Positions 55,097-64,000 of a stretch of DNA of 64,000 nucleotides are shown piece by piece. Each line of letters begins with the position of its first letter. Within the stretch, counting starts at the first letter, position 1. The DNA lies in assembly GCA_963745775.1 (NCBI GenBank), contig CAVUYY010000012.1:62001-126000 (forward strand), in the 5' to 3' direction. The DNA comes from Gaiellasilicea sp963745775. Lineage in GTDB: Bacteria > Actinomycetota > Thermoleophilia > Gaiellales > Gaiellaceae. The position numbers were made by a program, and so were the translations under genes. Under the pieces are notes generated by a model. It was not told the DNA's origin. It did not search any database and saw nothing but the letters and a program-made list of their open reading frames with translations.

Positions 55097-55894
55097 GTGA
55101 CCCTGGAGCGGCGACTCGGCGAGTACGAGCTCGAGGCAGAGCTCGGACGCGGCGCGATGGGGACGGTCTACCGAGCTCGGTCCGCAGACGGCGAGCTCGT
55201 GGCGCTCAAGGTGCTGGATCCGGCGCTCGGCGCCGACGATGCGTACCGGGCGCGGTTCGCCCGGGAGGCTCGTGTCGCGCACGAGGTTCGCGACCGGCAT
55301 CTCGTCCGGATCCTCGAAGTGGGCGACGCGGACGGCCGCCCCTATCTCGTGCTCGAATACGTCTCGGGCGGTGCGCTGAGCGATCGCCTGCGGCGCGGTG
55401 CGCTCGCCCTCGACGAGTCGCTGCGTCTAGTCGGCCAGGTCGCAGCCGGACTCGACGCGCTCCATCGGCACGGGCTCGTGCACAGGGACGTCAAGCCGTC
55501 CAACATCATGCTCCGCGAGGACGGCTCCGCCGCGCTGACCGATTTCGGCGTCGCCACGGGAGCCGCTTACACCGTCCTGACGAGGCCGGGACAGGTGCTC
55601 GGCACGCTCGACTACTTGGCGCCCGAGCTCGTCCGCGGCGGCGAGGCAACGCCGGCGAGCGACATCTACGCCTTGGGCTGCGTCGCGTTCGAATGTCTCG
55701 CCGGAGCGCCGCCCTTCGCCGACCGGAGCCTGTTCGGCGTCGGGACCGCTCACCTCGAGGAGGAACCGCCGCAGCCGCCGGCGCCGATCGCGGTCTCGAC
55801 AGCGCTGCTCCTGGCGCTCGAGAAGGATCCGGCCGCTCGACCGCCGACCGCCACGATGTACGCCCACCTCCTCCGCGCAGCCCGACCTCGGTGA
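55097..55894 (+). CDS. Short cytoplasmic Ser/Thr protein kinase
   Basis: A 265-residue kinase consisting of the catalytic domain only: ELEAELGRGAMGTVYRARS (Gly loop), VALKVLDPAL (Lys), LHRHGLVHRDVKPSNIMLRED (catalytic loop), TDFGVATG and TLDYLAPELVRGG. There is no membrane segment or sensor domain. It is intact and divergent from the large receptor kinase, with 33 bases between the starts, so the two may be controlled together and may phosphorylate each other. The GTG start has AGGACAG upstream. Confidence 0.92.
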   Translation: MTLERRLGEYELEAELGRGAMGTVYRARSADGELVALKVLDPALGADDAYRARFAREARVAHEVRDRHLVRILEVGDADGRPYLVLEYVSGGALSDRLRRGALALDESLRLVGQVAAGLDALHRHGLVHRDVKPSNIMLREDGSAALTDFGVATGAAYTVLTRPGQVLGTLDYLAPELVRGGEATPASDIYALGCVAFECLAGAPPFADRSLFGVGTAHLEEEPPQPPAPIAVSTALLLALEKDPAARPPTATMYAHLLRAARPR

Positions 55895-55979
55895 CTCGCA
55901 CCGATTCCGCGCGCTGTCGCACCGCACTGTTTTCAGGCAGTCCGCTATTGGCCCGCCACAGCGGGATACTCTCGAGCGT

Positions 55980-56720
55980 GTGATCGACTGGGCGCTCGAG
56001 CTGGCCGAGAATCCGAATACGTACGTGCCGCTCGGCGCTGGGGACGAGCGGATCGTCACCGATCGCTACGTCTTGTGGCTGGGGAGCGGAGACCATCCGG
56101 CGTGGAATGTCGCCCAGCGCTTCCGATTCCGCGCCGAGGAGATCGACGAGGTGCGGGACGAGATTCACGGGCACGTGCGGGCGAGGGGAAGAACAGCGTG
56201 CAGTTGGGAGGTCGGCTCGTCGGCGTTGCCCGTCGACCTGGTCGACCGACTGCTGGAACGTGGGCTCGTCGAGGACGACGAGCCGCTCAGGGTCGGGATG
56301 GCACTGGATTTGCCGCCGTCGGGGATCTCCGAGGTCGAGGTGCGCCGAGCGCTAACGGACGGCGACCGCCGTAGCGCAGCCAGAATCGCCTCCGCGGTGT
56401 GGGGCGGGTCGAACGTCGAGCCGCCACCGCCGGATCCTGAAATCGTCACTTACCTGGCTTATCTCGACGGCGTGCCCGTCGGGCAGGCGACCGGTTCCTT
56501 CAGCGAACACGGTGTCACGTTCTTCGGTGCCGCGGTGATCCCCGCGGCCCGTGGCCGCGGCGCCTACCGGGCTCTCGTGCACGCGCGCTGGCGGGATGCA
56601 GTCGCGCGCGGGACGCCGCTCGCCGTGACCGACGCCGGCAGCCAGTCGCGTCCAATCCTCGCTCGCATGGGCTTCCGTGAGCGCTGCACGATCCGTGCGC
56701 TCATCGACCGTTTCGGATAG
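55980..56720 (+). CDS. GNAT family N-acetyltransferase (two-domain)
   Basis: A 246-residue acetyltransferase with an N-terminal region of about 110 residues (MIDWALELAENPNTYVPLG) and a C-terminal GNAT domain: AYLDGVPVGQATGSFSEHG, FFGAAVIPAARGRGAYRALVHARWRDAV (acetyl-CoA site with RGRG), then SQSRPILARMGFRERCTIRALID. A GATACT -10-like hexamer ends 9 bases before the GTG start, consistent with a nearly leaderless message. Substrate unknown. Confidence 0.87.
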   Translation: MIDWALELAENPNTYVPLGAGDERIVTDRYVLWLGSGDHPAWNVAQRFRFRAEEIDEVRDEIHGHVRARGRTACSWEVGSSALPVDLVDRLLERGLVEDDEPLRVGMALDLPPSGISEVEVRRALTDGDRRSAARIASAVWGGSNVEPPPPDPEIVTYLAYLDGVPVGQATGSFSEHGVTFFGAAVIPAARGRGAYRALVHARWRDAVARGTPLAVTDAGSQSRPILARMGFRERCTIRALIDRFG

Positions 56721-56766
56721 CGCGACCTCGGTCAGGCATCACCCCGGCGGCGGCGCGGGCCCGAAC

Positions 56767-58645
56767 CTAGCTCTGAGCCAGCCTCCGCCACAGGTTCTCG
56801 AGCATCTGATCCACGGCCGGCAGTCGCCGCGCGGTGCCGCCGAAATCGATCGCGCCGCCGGCGAAGACCTTCGCGCCCTGCGGGGTCTCGTAGTAGGTCA
56901 TCTGTGCCGTCAGGCCGGGGCCGTAGAGGTCGGGGATCTCGGCGAGGACGATCGTTCCGGGCGGCGTGAAGGGCGTCGTCTGGTCGATCTCGATCCCGTA
57001 GCCGCCGAGCTCCTGGCCGAAGCTCGAGCCGTCGCCGAGCCCCGTCCCGTCGAAGAACCACGGCGCCGTTCCGGCGGCGCGAACGATGAACGGCCGCTGG
57101 ATCCGCCCGTCGTCGTTGGCGCGGTACTGGACGCCGAGCACGCGCCGACTCCGGGCGGCCCTGATCGCGCCAGAGCCGCGTTCGCCGGAGGACGCGACCC
57201 ACGCGCCGCACCTCCCAGAAGAAGTTGTTCGCCGAGAGGAACGCGAGGTTGCCGCCGAGGTCGCGGTAGTTCCGGATCAGGTCGAACTCGTGCCGGGTCG
57301 CGTACTCCGTGTGGCCCGGGAAGATCACGAAGTCGTAGAGGCGGATCAGCTCCTCGGCGGTCCGGATCGACTCCAGATCGGTTTCCGTCAGGAGCTCGGG
57401 CTGCTTGCCCGTCAGGTGGAGCCAGCGGAGGAAGCCGACGTCGTACTTGCGCCACTGTGGCGGGACGCCGCGGCGGATGTACGCGCGGCCGAGCGCGGCG
57501 GTGCTCTGAGCCCCCTTCGCGTACCAGGTGTCGCCCCAGCCGTTGCCGTCGGAGTCGCGGAAGTTGTAGGCCTGCCAGGTGTTCGTCGGCATCACGACGG
57601 CGACGCGGCTCGTCGCCCCGAGTACGGTCGGCCGGACGACGAACGGCGCGTAGCCGATCCGCCCGTCGTCGGCGGTCAGCTTGACGAAGTAGACGCCCGT
57701 CGGCCAGGGGCCGACGGCGTAGTTGAGCGTCGCGCGTCGATGCCGGGCGCTCCATGGGATCGTCACCGGCTGATTCACCGGCACGCCGTTCATCAGCGTG
57801 TCGCTGTGGGTGGGGGTGTCCTCCGGCCCCGCGCGGAACGTCTGCAGCGTCAGCGTGCTCGCGTCGGTCTCGATCGCGAGGCGCGCGGCGCTCGAGGCGA
57901 CGTAGCTCTCGCCGGTGAAGCCCGCGTCGACGCCGAGCACGCGGACGACCGCGGACGTGAGGCGGCGGCCGGTCTGGGCGTTGTCGGCGCCGTAGGTGCG
58001 CCTGTTGCCGGCGCCGTCCCTCGTCGTGATCCGGACGAGGTAGGTGCGCGCGCCGATCGTCTTCGCCGGATGCCAGGTGAAGGTGTGGCGGCCCGGCCGC
58101 AGGTTCGCCGTCAGCTCGTAGATCGTCTGGGGGGAGCTGATCGTGCGCGTCACCTCGAAGCGGACGCGAGCGCGCTCGCTGAGGGTGAAGCGGATCTTGG
58201 CTGCGTCGCGGAGCCGATCGCCGTTCGGGGAGATCGTCGTCAGCCGCTCGTTGTCGCCCTGGAACGGCTCGCGGCTGCCATTGCGCGCGTTGAGGTCCGT
58301 CACGCGCGGGGCGGTCCGGTCGATCCGGAGCGGAGACGAGGCAAGCCGCCGCGAGCCGGCGACGAGCCGGATCAGATAACTGCCCTCCCGCACGCGCGCA
58401 CCACGGAGCCGACCGTTCCAGCGCAGTGTCAGGAAGCGGCGACGCTGCGGCTCGACGATCCAGCCGAGCGGCCTCCCGCGTTCGTCCGCCAGCTGGATCC
58501 CGACGCGCTCGGCTTTCGGGAGCGCAGCCTGGATCCGCAGCCGAGCCTCGTCCGGCGAGAAGTCGCGTGGGACGACCGTGAGGTCGGCGGCGGCAGCGGT
58601 GGGCGCGCAGGCGAGCGCGAGAACGACGAGGACGAGGCGGCGCAT
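56767..58645 (-). CDS. Secreted N,N-dimethylformamidase beta-subunit-like protein (one frameshift)
   Basis: About 626 residues. Signal peptide MRRLVLVVLALACAPTAAAA. The N-terminal half is built of beta domains with FlgD/Ig-like look (TISPNGDRLRDAAKIRFTLSE, GRHTFTWHPAKTIGARTYLVR). The C-terminal half matches the N,N-dimethylformamidase beta-like fold: VVMPTNTWQAYNFRDSDGNGWG, FLRWLHLTGKQPELLTETDLE, FVIFPGHTEYATRHEFDLIRNYRDLGGNLAFLSANNFFWEV. After a slip near 57165 it continues LGVQYRANDDGRIQRPFIV to the end. Real dimethylformamidase activity is unproven; this fold is common in secreted proteins of soil actinobacteria. Confidence 0.82.
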
Positions 58646-58720
58646 CGGCCGGGAATCCTAGTTGGGAGTCGTGACGGACTCGTGAGGTTCGTCCGGCGCG
58701 CCAGTGGATCCTGATTCCGG

Positions 58721-59730
58721 CTAGCTCGCAATGCGAACCGGAAAGCGCTGCGAGCTCGAGTTCCCCTGCGTGTCGGCGACTCTGACCTCGATCTCGTAGG
58801 CGCCGCGGGCGAAGCGTCGTCGTGTCCCAGCTCCGGGCGAGGACGAGCCGGTAGCGGCCGTTGCTCCACGGGCGGTTCTGACGCGTCCACTTCGCGTAGA
58901 CACGGCCGTAGTCGCCGCTGCGTCCGGGATGCGCAGGCGGAAGTCCGTCGCCGTCTGCCATGGCACGACACTCCTGCCCGCCGGGTCGACGACCCGCCAG
59001 CGCACGAGCGCCGGCATCACAGGCCGGTTCGCCCACGGCTTCGGAACTGCGAGAGGCGTGACGTCGAAGGCCTCGGCCACGAGGTCGACGCGGCCGCGTA
59101 GGGCCGTCCGGGAGACGCCGTGGTCGTGCCGTTCGACGCGGAGGGACTTGACGGCGGGCGGCGTCGAGTCGGCGTACGGGCCGAGCGCGCCGGGCCGCAA
59201 CGGGTTGACGTAGGCGCCGTCGCGGACGTCGGAGAAGTGGACATGCCCCCAGCCCTTGGCGACGTAACCGAGCAGCGTCCTGCCGGCAACTGCGTGCGCG
59301 CCGTGGGAGATCGCGGGGACGATGTGCCAGTACTCGAACTCGGTGCGCCCGTCGAGTGCGGCGATCGTGACGACCTCGGGGCGGAACGACTTCCAGGACG
59401 ACCGTGCCGGTGAGGCTGGCGTAGACGGCTGTGCCGTCGGCGGCCGAGATGTCGATCCCGAAGTGGAAGCTGCTCTGCATGCCCTCGGGGTGTCATCCCG
59501 ATCCGCGGATCGCCGAAGTAGCCGCGCACAGGGTGCTGCCGGTTGAACGGGCGAACCGGCCAGCTGTAGGAGAAGCGGGTCGGGACGGGAGCCGAAGCGC
59601 GGTGGTGAGCGCGCGCAAGTCAGCGGTCCGACGGAGCGGTTGCCGCCCGGCCGGCCTCCTGAGATGCCCCCGCGAGCAGGAAGCCCACGACGAGGGTTGC
59701 TGCAGTTGAGATCGAGCGTGTGGTGAACAT
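58721..59730 (-). CDS. Secreted M23-type metallopeptidase (frameshifted)
   Basis: About 336 residues. The start MFTTRSISTAATLVVGFLLAGASQEAGRA is a signal peptide. The LytM-like domain has the metal ligands FHFGIDISAADGTAVYA (HxxxD) and GWGHVHFSDV (HxH), with YSWPVRPFNRQHPVRGYFGDPRIG before it. A C-terminal beta domain (YEIEVRVADTQGNSSSQRFPV) follows. The frame slips near 58815, 59390 and 59490. It probably cuts peptidoglycan cross-links or acts as a cell-wall-bound regulator. Confidence 0.83.
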
Positions 59731-59829
59731 GCGGCCACGCTCGACGCGGCCCCAAATGGCTCACTCATGCGGGTCTAACGCAGCGCTAATCCCGCCGGAG
59801 CGGGGCTATCCATGCCTCGCGAACCCTGT

Positions 59830-59835
59830 TACAAC
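59830..59835 (+). promoter_or_regulatory. -10-like element of the BTAD-SIR2-STAND gene (TACAAC)
   Basis: TACAAC ends 8 bases before GTG 59844 with no Shine-Dalgarno sequence. It is weaker than the TANACT elements elsewhere but in the same position. Confidence 0.35.
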
Positions 59836-59843
59836 GAGCACAG

Positions 59844-62800
59844 GTGCTCGAGTTCCGAATCCTTGGCGCCCTCGAGGTTCTCGACGGGGAGCAACCCGTT
59901 CCGCTGGGCGGACGGAATCAGCGAGCGCTGCTCACGATCCTGCTTTTGCATGCGAACGAGGCGGTCTCGACGGAACGCCTCGTCAATCGAGCTTTGGGGC
60001 GAGCATCCGCCCCGGACTGCGACGACGTCACTCCAGAACACGGTCTCGCAGCTTCGCAAGCTGCTCGGGCCTGAGCTGCCTGCAGACGCGGCCGACGGGA
60101 TACGTGCTCGAGCTCGACGAGGCCCAGCTCGACCTCGGCCGTTTCGAGCGGCTCGTGCGCGAGGCCCGCGCGCTCGAGGGCGGCGACCGGGCTCAGTTGC
60201 TTCGGACCGCGCTAGCGCTCTGGCGCGGCGCACCTCTGGCCGACATGGAGCTGGAGAACTTCGCCCAGGAGGAGATTCGCCGGCTCGAGGATCTGCGGCT
60301 CGGCGTGCTCGAGGAGCGGATCGCTGCCGAGCTCGAGCTGGAGATCGACTCGGACCTTGTCGCGGAGCTCGAGTCGCTCGTCCGCCGCCATCCGCTTCGC
60401 GAGCGGCTGCGCGCGCAGCTGATGCTCGCCTTCTATCGGTCTGGTCGCCAGGCCGAGGCGCTCGCCACCTACCACGCGACACGTCGGACGCTCGTCGACG
60501 AGCTCGGGATCGAGCCTGGACCCGAGCTCCAGGCGCTGTACGGGTCGATTCTGCGCCAAGAGCGGTCGCTGGTGCGCGTGGCGCCGCCCGCACTCGAAGA
60601 CCACTACGACGAGGTGCTGCGCGCGTTCGCGGCCGGCCGGCTCGTCCCCGTTCTGGGCCACGCCGCCGGCGGGATGACGGGTCACGAGCTCGCGCGCGTA
60701 CTGGCGGAGCGGTTTGGTCTGGACGGAGAGGCTCGGGGGCTCGCGTACATCTCCCAGGCCGTCGCGGCTCGCAACGGCATCGGGCCGCTCCACGACGAGC
60801 TGCATCTCGCGCTCGATCACGACCTCGAGCCGTCACCGCTGCACGCGTGGGTTGCGGCACTGCCACCGCTCCTGCGCGACCGTGGGCTGCCGCAGCAGCT
60901 GATCGTCTCGACCGGCTTCGATTGCGGCGTCGAGCGAGCGTTCGAGGCTGCTGGCGAGGAGCTCGACGTGGTCGTCTACGTCGCGAGCGGCCGCGATCGG
61001 GGAAAGTTCCTGCACGTCGCGCCTGACGGCACGGCGATTGTGGTGCACGAGCCGAACGCGTACACCGGCCTGGCGCTCGACGAGCGGAGCGTCCTGCTCA
61101 AGATCCACGGCCACGTCGACCGGGGCAGCACGCGCGAGCGGGAGAGCTTCGCGGTCAGCGAGGACGATCACATCGACTACCTGGTCGGCAGCGACGCAGC
61201 CGGATCCGTGCCTGTGCAGCTGGCGGCTCGCCTGCGCCGTAGTCACCTCCTCTTCCTCGGCTACGCGGTGGACGATTGGAGCCTTCGCGTCTTCCTGCGC
61301 CGCGTTTGGGGCGGCGACCGGCTCGCGTACCGGTCGTGGGCGGTGCAGCCGGCGGTCGAGCACGTCGCCACCGAGCTCTGGCGGGAGCGTGGCGCCGAGG
61401 TGTACGACGTCTCGCTGGACGCTTATGCCGGCGAGCTCACGCGCCTGACCGTCGTTGCTCCACGAAGGCGCCGCGTGAACCTGCCGCCGTCTCCGTTCAA
61501 GGGGCTGGCGTACTTCGGCGACTCCGAGACCGATTCGCTCTTCTTCTTCGGCCGCGAGCGCGAGTCGGAGCTCGTCGCGGCGAACCTGATGGCGTCCCGT
61601 TTGACGGTGCTCTACGGGCCGAGCGGTGTCGGCAAGAGCTCGTTGCTGCGGGCCGGGGTGGCGCGACGGTTGCGCGCCCTTGTGCCGGCGGCCGGCGGCG
61701 AGCGGCGAAGGGGCCGAGGTCGTGATCGTCGACAGCTGGCGCGACGATCCACTCCTCGCTGTCGCGGCCGCGGCCGGGGCGCCAACCGACATCCCGCTCG
61801 CTGATGCGCTCGTGGAGCGCGCGATCACGTCGGGCGCCGAGCTCTACGTGATCCTCGATCAGATGGAGGAGTACGTCCTCTATCACGGCCGCGACGGAGG
61901 TCCGCTCGCGGATGCGCTCGAGGACGTCCTCACGCGAGTCGACGTGCCCGTGCACGTCCTGCTCGGCATCCGCGACGACGCGCTCGCCGACCTCGACGCG
62001 CTCAAGCGGAGGCTGCCGGGCCTCTTCGGGAACCTGCTCCGGCTCGACCATCTCACCCGCGCGGCGGCGCGGACGGCGATCGAAGGCCCGCTGCGGGTCT
62101 ATGCGGAGCTCGGTGGCGCGAAGCTGACGGCCGACGCCGACTTTGTCGAGGCAGTGCTCGACGAGGTCGCGGCGGGACGGATCGAACGGCACCTGAGTGG
62201 GCGCGGGCTCGTCGAGGAGCCGGAGCGGGCGCGCCGCGTCGAGGCGCCGTACCTCCAGCTCGTCCTCGAGCGGCTCTGGGAGGTGGAGCGGGCGCGAGGC
62301 TCCGAGGTTCTGCGGGCATCGACGCTTGCCGAGCTCGGCGGCGCGCAGCGGATCGTCGAGCAGCATCTCGAACGGGCCCTCGCACGCCTGGACCAGGGCG
62401 AATGCGATGTCGTCGCGCGGCTCTTCAATCACCTCGTCACTCCCTCCGGGACGAAGATCGCGCACGCCGTCGACGACCTCGCACGCTACGCGCGTGGTCG
62501 AGCCCGACCCGCTCGAGCGCGTGCTCGGGACACTGGAGGCCGCCCGCATCCTCCGCCGAGTCCCCGGATAGATCGGGCGGGCCACCGCGGTACGAGATCT
62601 TCCACGACGTCCTGGCGCCGGCCGTGCTCGCGTGGCGCGGGCGGCACGACACGGAGCGGCGCCTCGAGCGCGAGCGCGCGGAGGCGCAGCGGCGATTCCG
62701 TCGGCTCGCGGCCTTCGCGGTCGCAGGGCTCGTCGCATTTGCGCGTCGTTGCCGGGGTCGCCGTCTACGCGCTGAGCCAGCGGGCGCAAGCAAGCGAGCA

Positions 62801-64000
62801 GGCGCGTCACGCACGATCGCGAGCCCTGACGAACTCGGCGCTCGCTCGCAGCTCGATCGCGACCCGGAGTTGGCTCTACTACTGGCGCGAGGGGCCGAGC
62901 GAGGCTGGCGCCTAGCCGTTCGGCAGAGAACGCGCTTCGACAGGCGTTGAAGGCCTTCCGCGACGCGCCGCGTGGTCTCAGTGGAGGCACCGGTCTGCGG
63001 CAGCAGCTGGGCGTGGCGACGTCTGGACGGTCGACCGCCGGTGGCCTGCTTCCAGGGAGGCGGACAGCGAGCCGAGCTCGATTCCTCGGCTGTCCGACGC
63101 GGCGTTCGATGCCGACGCGCCGAGTCGTCTTCCGGCCCGGTGGCGTCCGCGTGCGAGACCTCGCGACGCGGCGCCACGCGCCGAATCGCGGACGCATCAG
63201 ACGGTCAGCGGCTTGCGTTGACTCGCACGGCGGCTGCGATCGCGTCGAAGGACGGGCGGGTCGAGCTGATCGAGCTCCCGTCGCTCCGCAGGGTCCTCGC
63301 GCGAGTCCCTGCCGGGCCGACCGGGGTATCCATCCGCCGGGATGGCGGCGCGCTCGCTGTTACCAACGGTCACGTCGCTCGAGTCTTCGATGCGCGCGGC
63401 CGTCTTCGCACCCGGATCGACGACCGAGCGACGCTGCTCGGTAGCGCGCTCTCGCCCGAACGGCAAGCTGCTCGCGACTGCCGCTGTCGACGGCGCGATC
63501 CGCATCTGGGAGCTTCCCTCGGGCAGGCTCGTGAACGTCATGCTCGGCGCATCGAAACTACGTCACCGACGTCGCGTTCACCAGCGACGCTCGTCGTCTC
63601 GTCAGCGCGAGCCTCGACGGAACCGTCGCGCTCGTGGGACGTGTCGAGACGGCAAGCTGCTCGGTCATGCCTCACTCGCCACGGTCGGCGCGATCAGGTC
63701 CGTCTCGACGACACCCGATGGCCGGCGTGCTGATGACGAGTCCGGCGACGGACCGCGTTCGCCTGTGGCAGGTCGAACGGCGGACCCGCGCCGGTTCGCG
63801 GGTGCACGAGACACAGCTACCGTCGCGTTGCGTCAGACTTCCCGGCGACCGCTGCGCGAATCCGGGCCGACGCGTGGACGGCCAGAGCTACTGAGTATCG
63901 CAACTCCAGTCGCACGCGGCCGGCTCGTCCTTCGGCTCAGCAGCGGGCTGCGATCGCCGCCGACCGGGCTCGAGCTCGAAGGGAAACGCAGGTCCGGTAC
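59844..64000 (+). CDS. Giant BTAD - SIR2-like - nSTAND NTPase - WD40 regulator (3' truncated, frameshifted)
   Basis: More than 1,380 residues, running off the window. Domains in order: OmpR-like winged helix (LEFRILGALEVLDGEQPV), BTAD (LDLGRFERLVREARALEGG, LMLAFYRSGRQAEALATYH), a SIR2-like domain at 60610-61440 (AAGRLVPVLGHAAGG, LIVSTGFDCGVERAF, LLKIHGHVD, LLFLGYAVDDWSLRVFL), an nSTAND NTPase (FKGLAYFGDSETDSLFFFGRE, Walker A GPSGVGKSSLLRAG, Walker B-like ELYVILDQMEEY), a membrane-span-like segment near 62710-62790, and WD40-type blades (LLATAAVDGAIRIWELPSGRLV). In SIR2 enzymes the TxNxD Asn is needed for NAD hydrolysis; here it is Gly (STGFD). At least seven single-base slips occur (near 59990, 60085, 61700, 62490, 62570, 62750 and beyond 62900). 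Confidence 0.78.

Noticed and set aside
56910..59480. 856-codon open frame antisense-type overlap across the DMF-beta-like and M23 genes
   Set aside because: Only short pieces (FHFGIDISAADG) are real, belonging to the M23 gene across a frameshift; the rest is Arg-rich shadow.

Overview
This is a very GC-rich, densely coded bacterial chromosome segment. Gene content and order (comEA-comEC-holA, rpsT, lepA-hemW-hrcA-dnaJ-prmA, phoH-ybeY-dgkA-cdd-era, deoC-ALDH-ALDH, polA-rpsA-coaE), together with BTAD-type regulators, bacterial Ser/Thr kinases and leaderless start sites, point to an actinobacterium. The best guess is the Thermoleophilia (Gaiellales/Solirubrobacterales type); this is inference, as no rRNA gene is present. 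Many conserved single-copy genes (hemW, hrcA, era, cdd, deoC, pfk) carry one-base frameshifts although the protein continues perfectly in another frame. I read these as uncorrected indels of a draft assembly, and I annotate such genes across the break.

Layout. 1-18.8 kb is housekeeping: DNA uptake (comEA, comEC), DNA polymerase III delta (holA), ribosomal protein S20, the lipid II flippase MurJ, the translation factor LepA, HemW, the heat-shock pair HrcA/DnaJ without grpE-dnaK, PrmA, a HIT protein, YqeY, PhoH, YbeY, a DgkA-PAP2 fusion, cytidine deaminase and Era. Inside this translation-quality neighbourhood, on the opposite strand, lies the most unusual gene: a two-ring Clp/ClpC-like unfoldase fused to a release-factor-2-like domain that has lost the GGQ region (12.3-15.5 kb). 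18.9-20.6 kb is a three-gene minus-strand unit with a zinc metallopeptidase, an unknown protein and a lone contractile-injection-type tube protein. 20.7-29.2 kb is metabolism and membrane genes: deoC, an aldehyde dehydrogenase, a 28-residue membrane microprotein, a half-length aldehyde dehydrogenase, a GT-C glycosyltransferase, a membrane spermidine-synthase-like protein, a response-regulator receiver and a phosphofructokinase with pyrophosphate-type residues.

29.3-31.1 kb holds an unknown protein with 153-bp tandem repeats, tRNA-Leu(CAA) and a cNMP-binding protein. 31.2-36.6 kb is a complete branched-chain amino acid (LivKHMGF-type) ABC operon with a sigma70-like promoter and a strong hairpin after the binding-protein gene. 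A LarA-like protein, polA, rpsA, coaE, a lytic transglycosylase, an M29 aminopeptidase, an MFS transporter and an acetyltransferase follow.

From 46.3 kb to the end the content becomes accessory and regulatory: a small two-gene unit, a BTAD/class III cyclase/ATPase regulator, two tandem duplicated peptide-type binding proteins without permeases, two divergent Ser/Thr kinases, secreted proteins (a DMF-beta-like protein and an M23 peptidase), and a very large BTAD-SIR2-like-nSTAND-WD40 regulator that runs off the end. A recurrent regulatory theme is a TANNNT -10 element 6-8 bases before the start codon with no Shine-Dalgarno sequence, in places sharing bases with the upstream stop codon.
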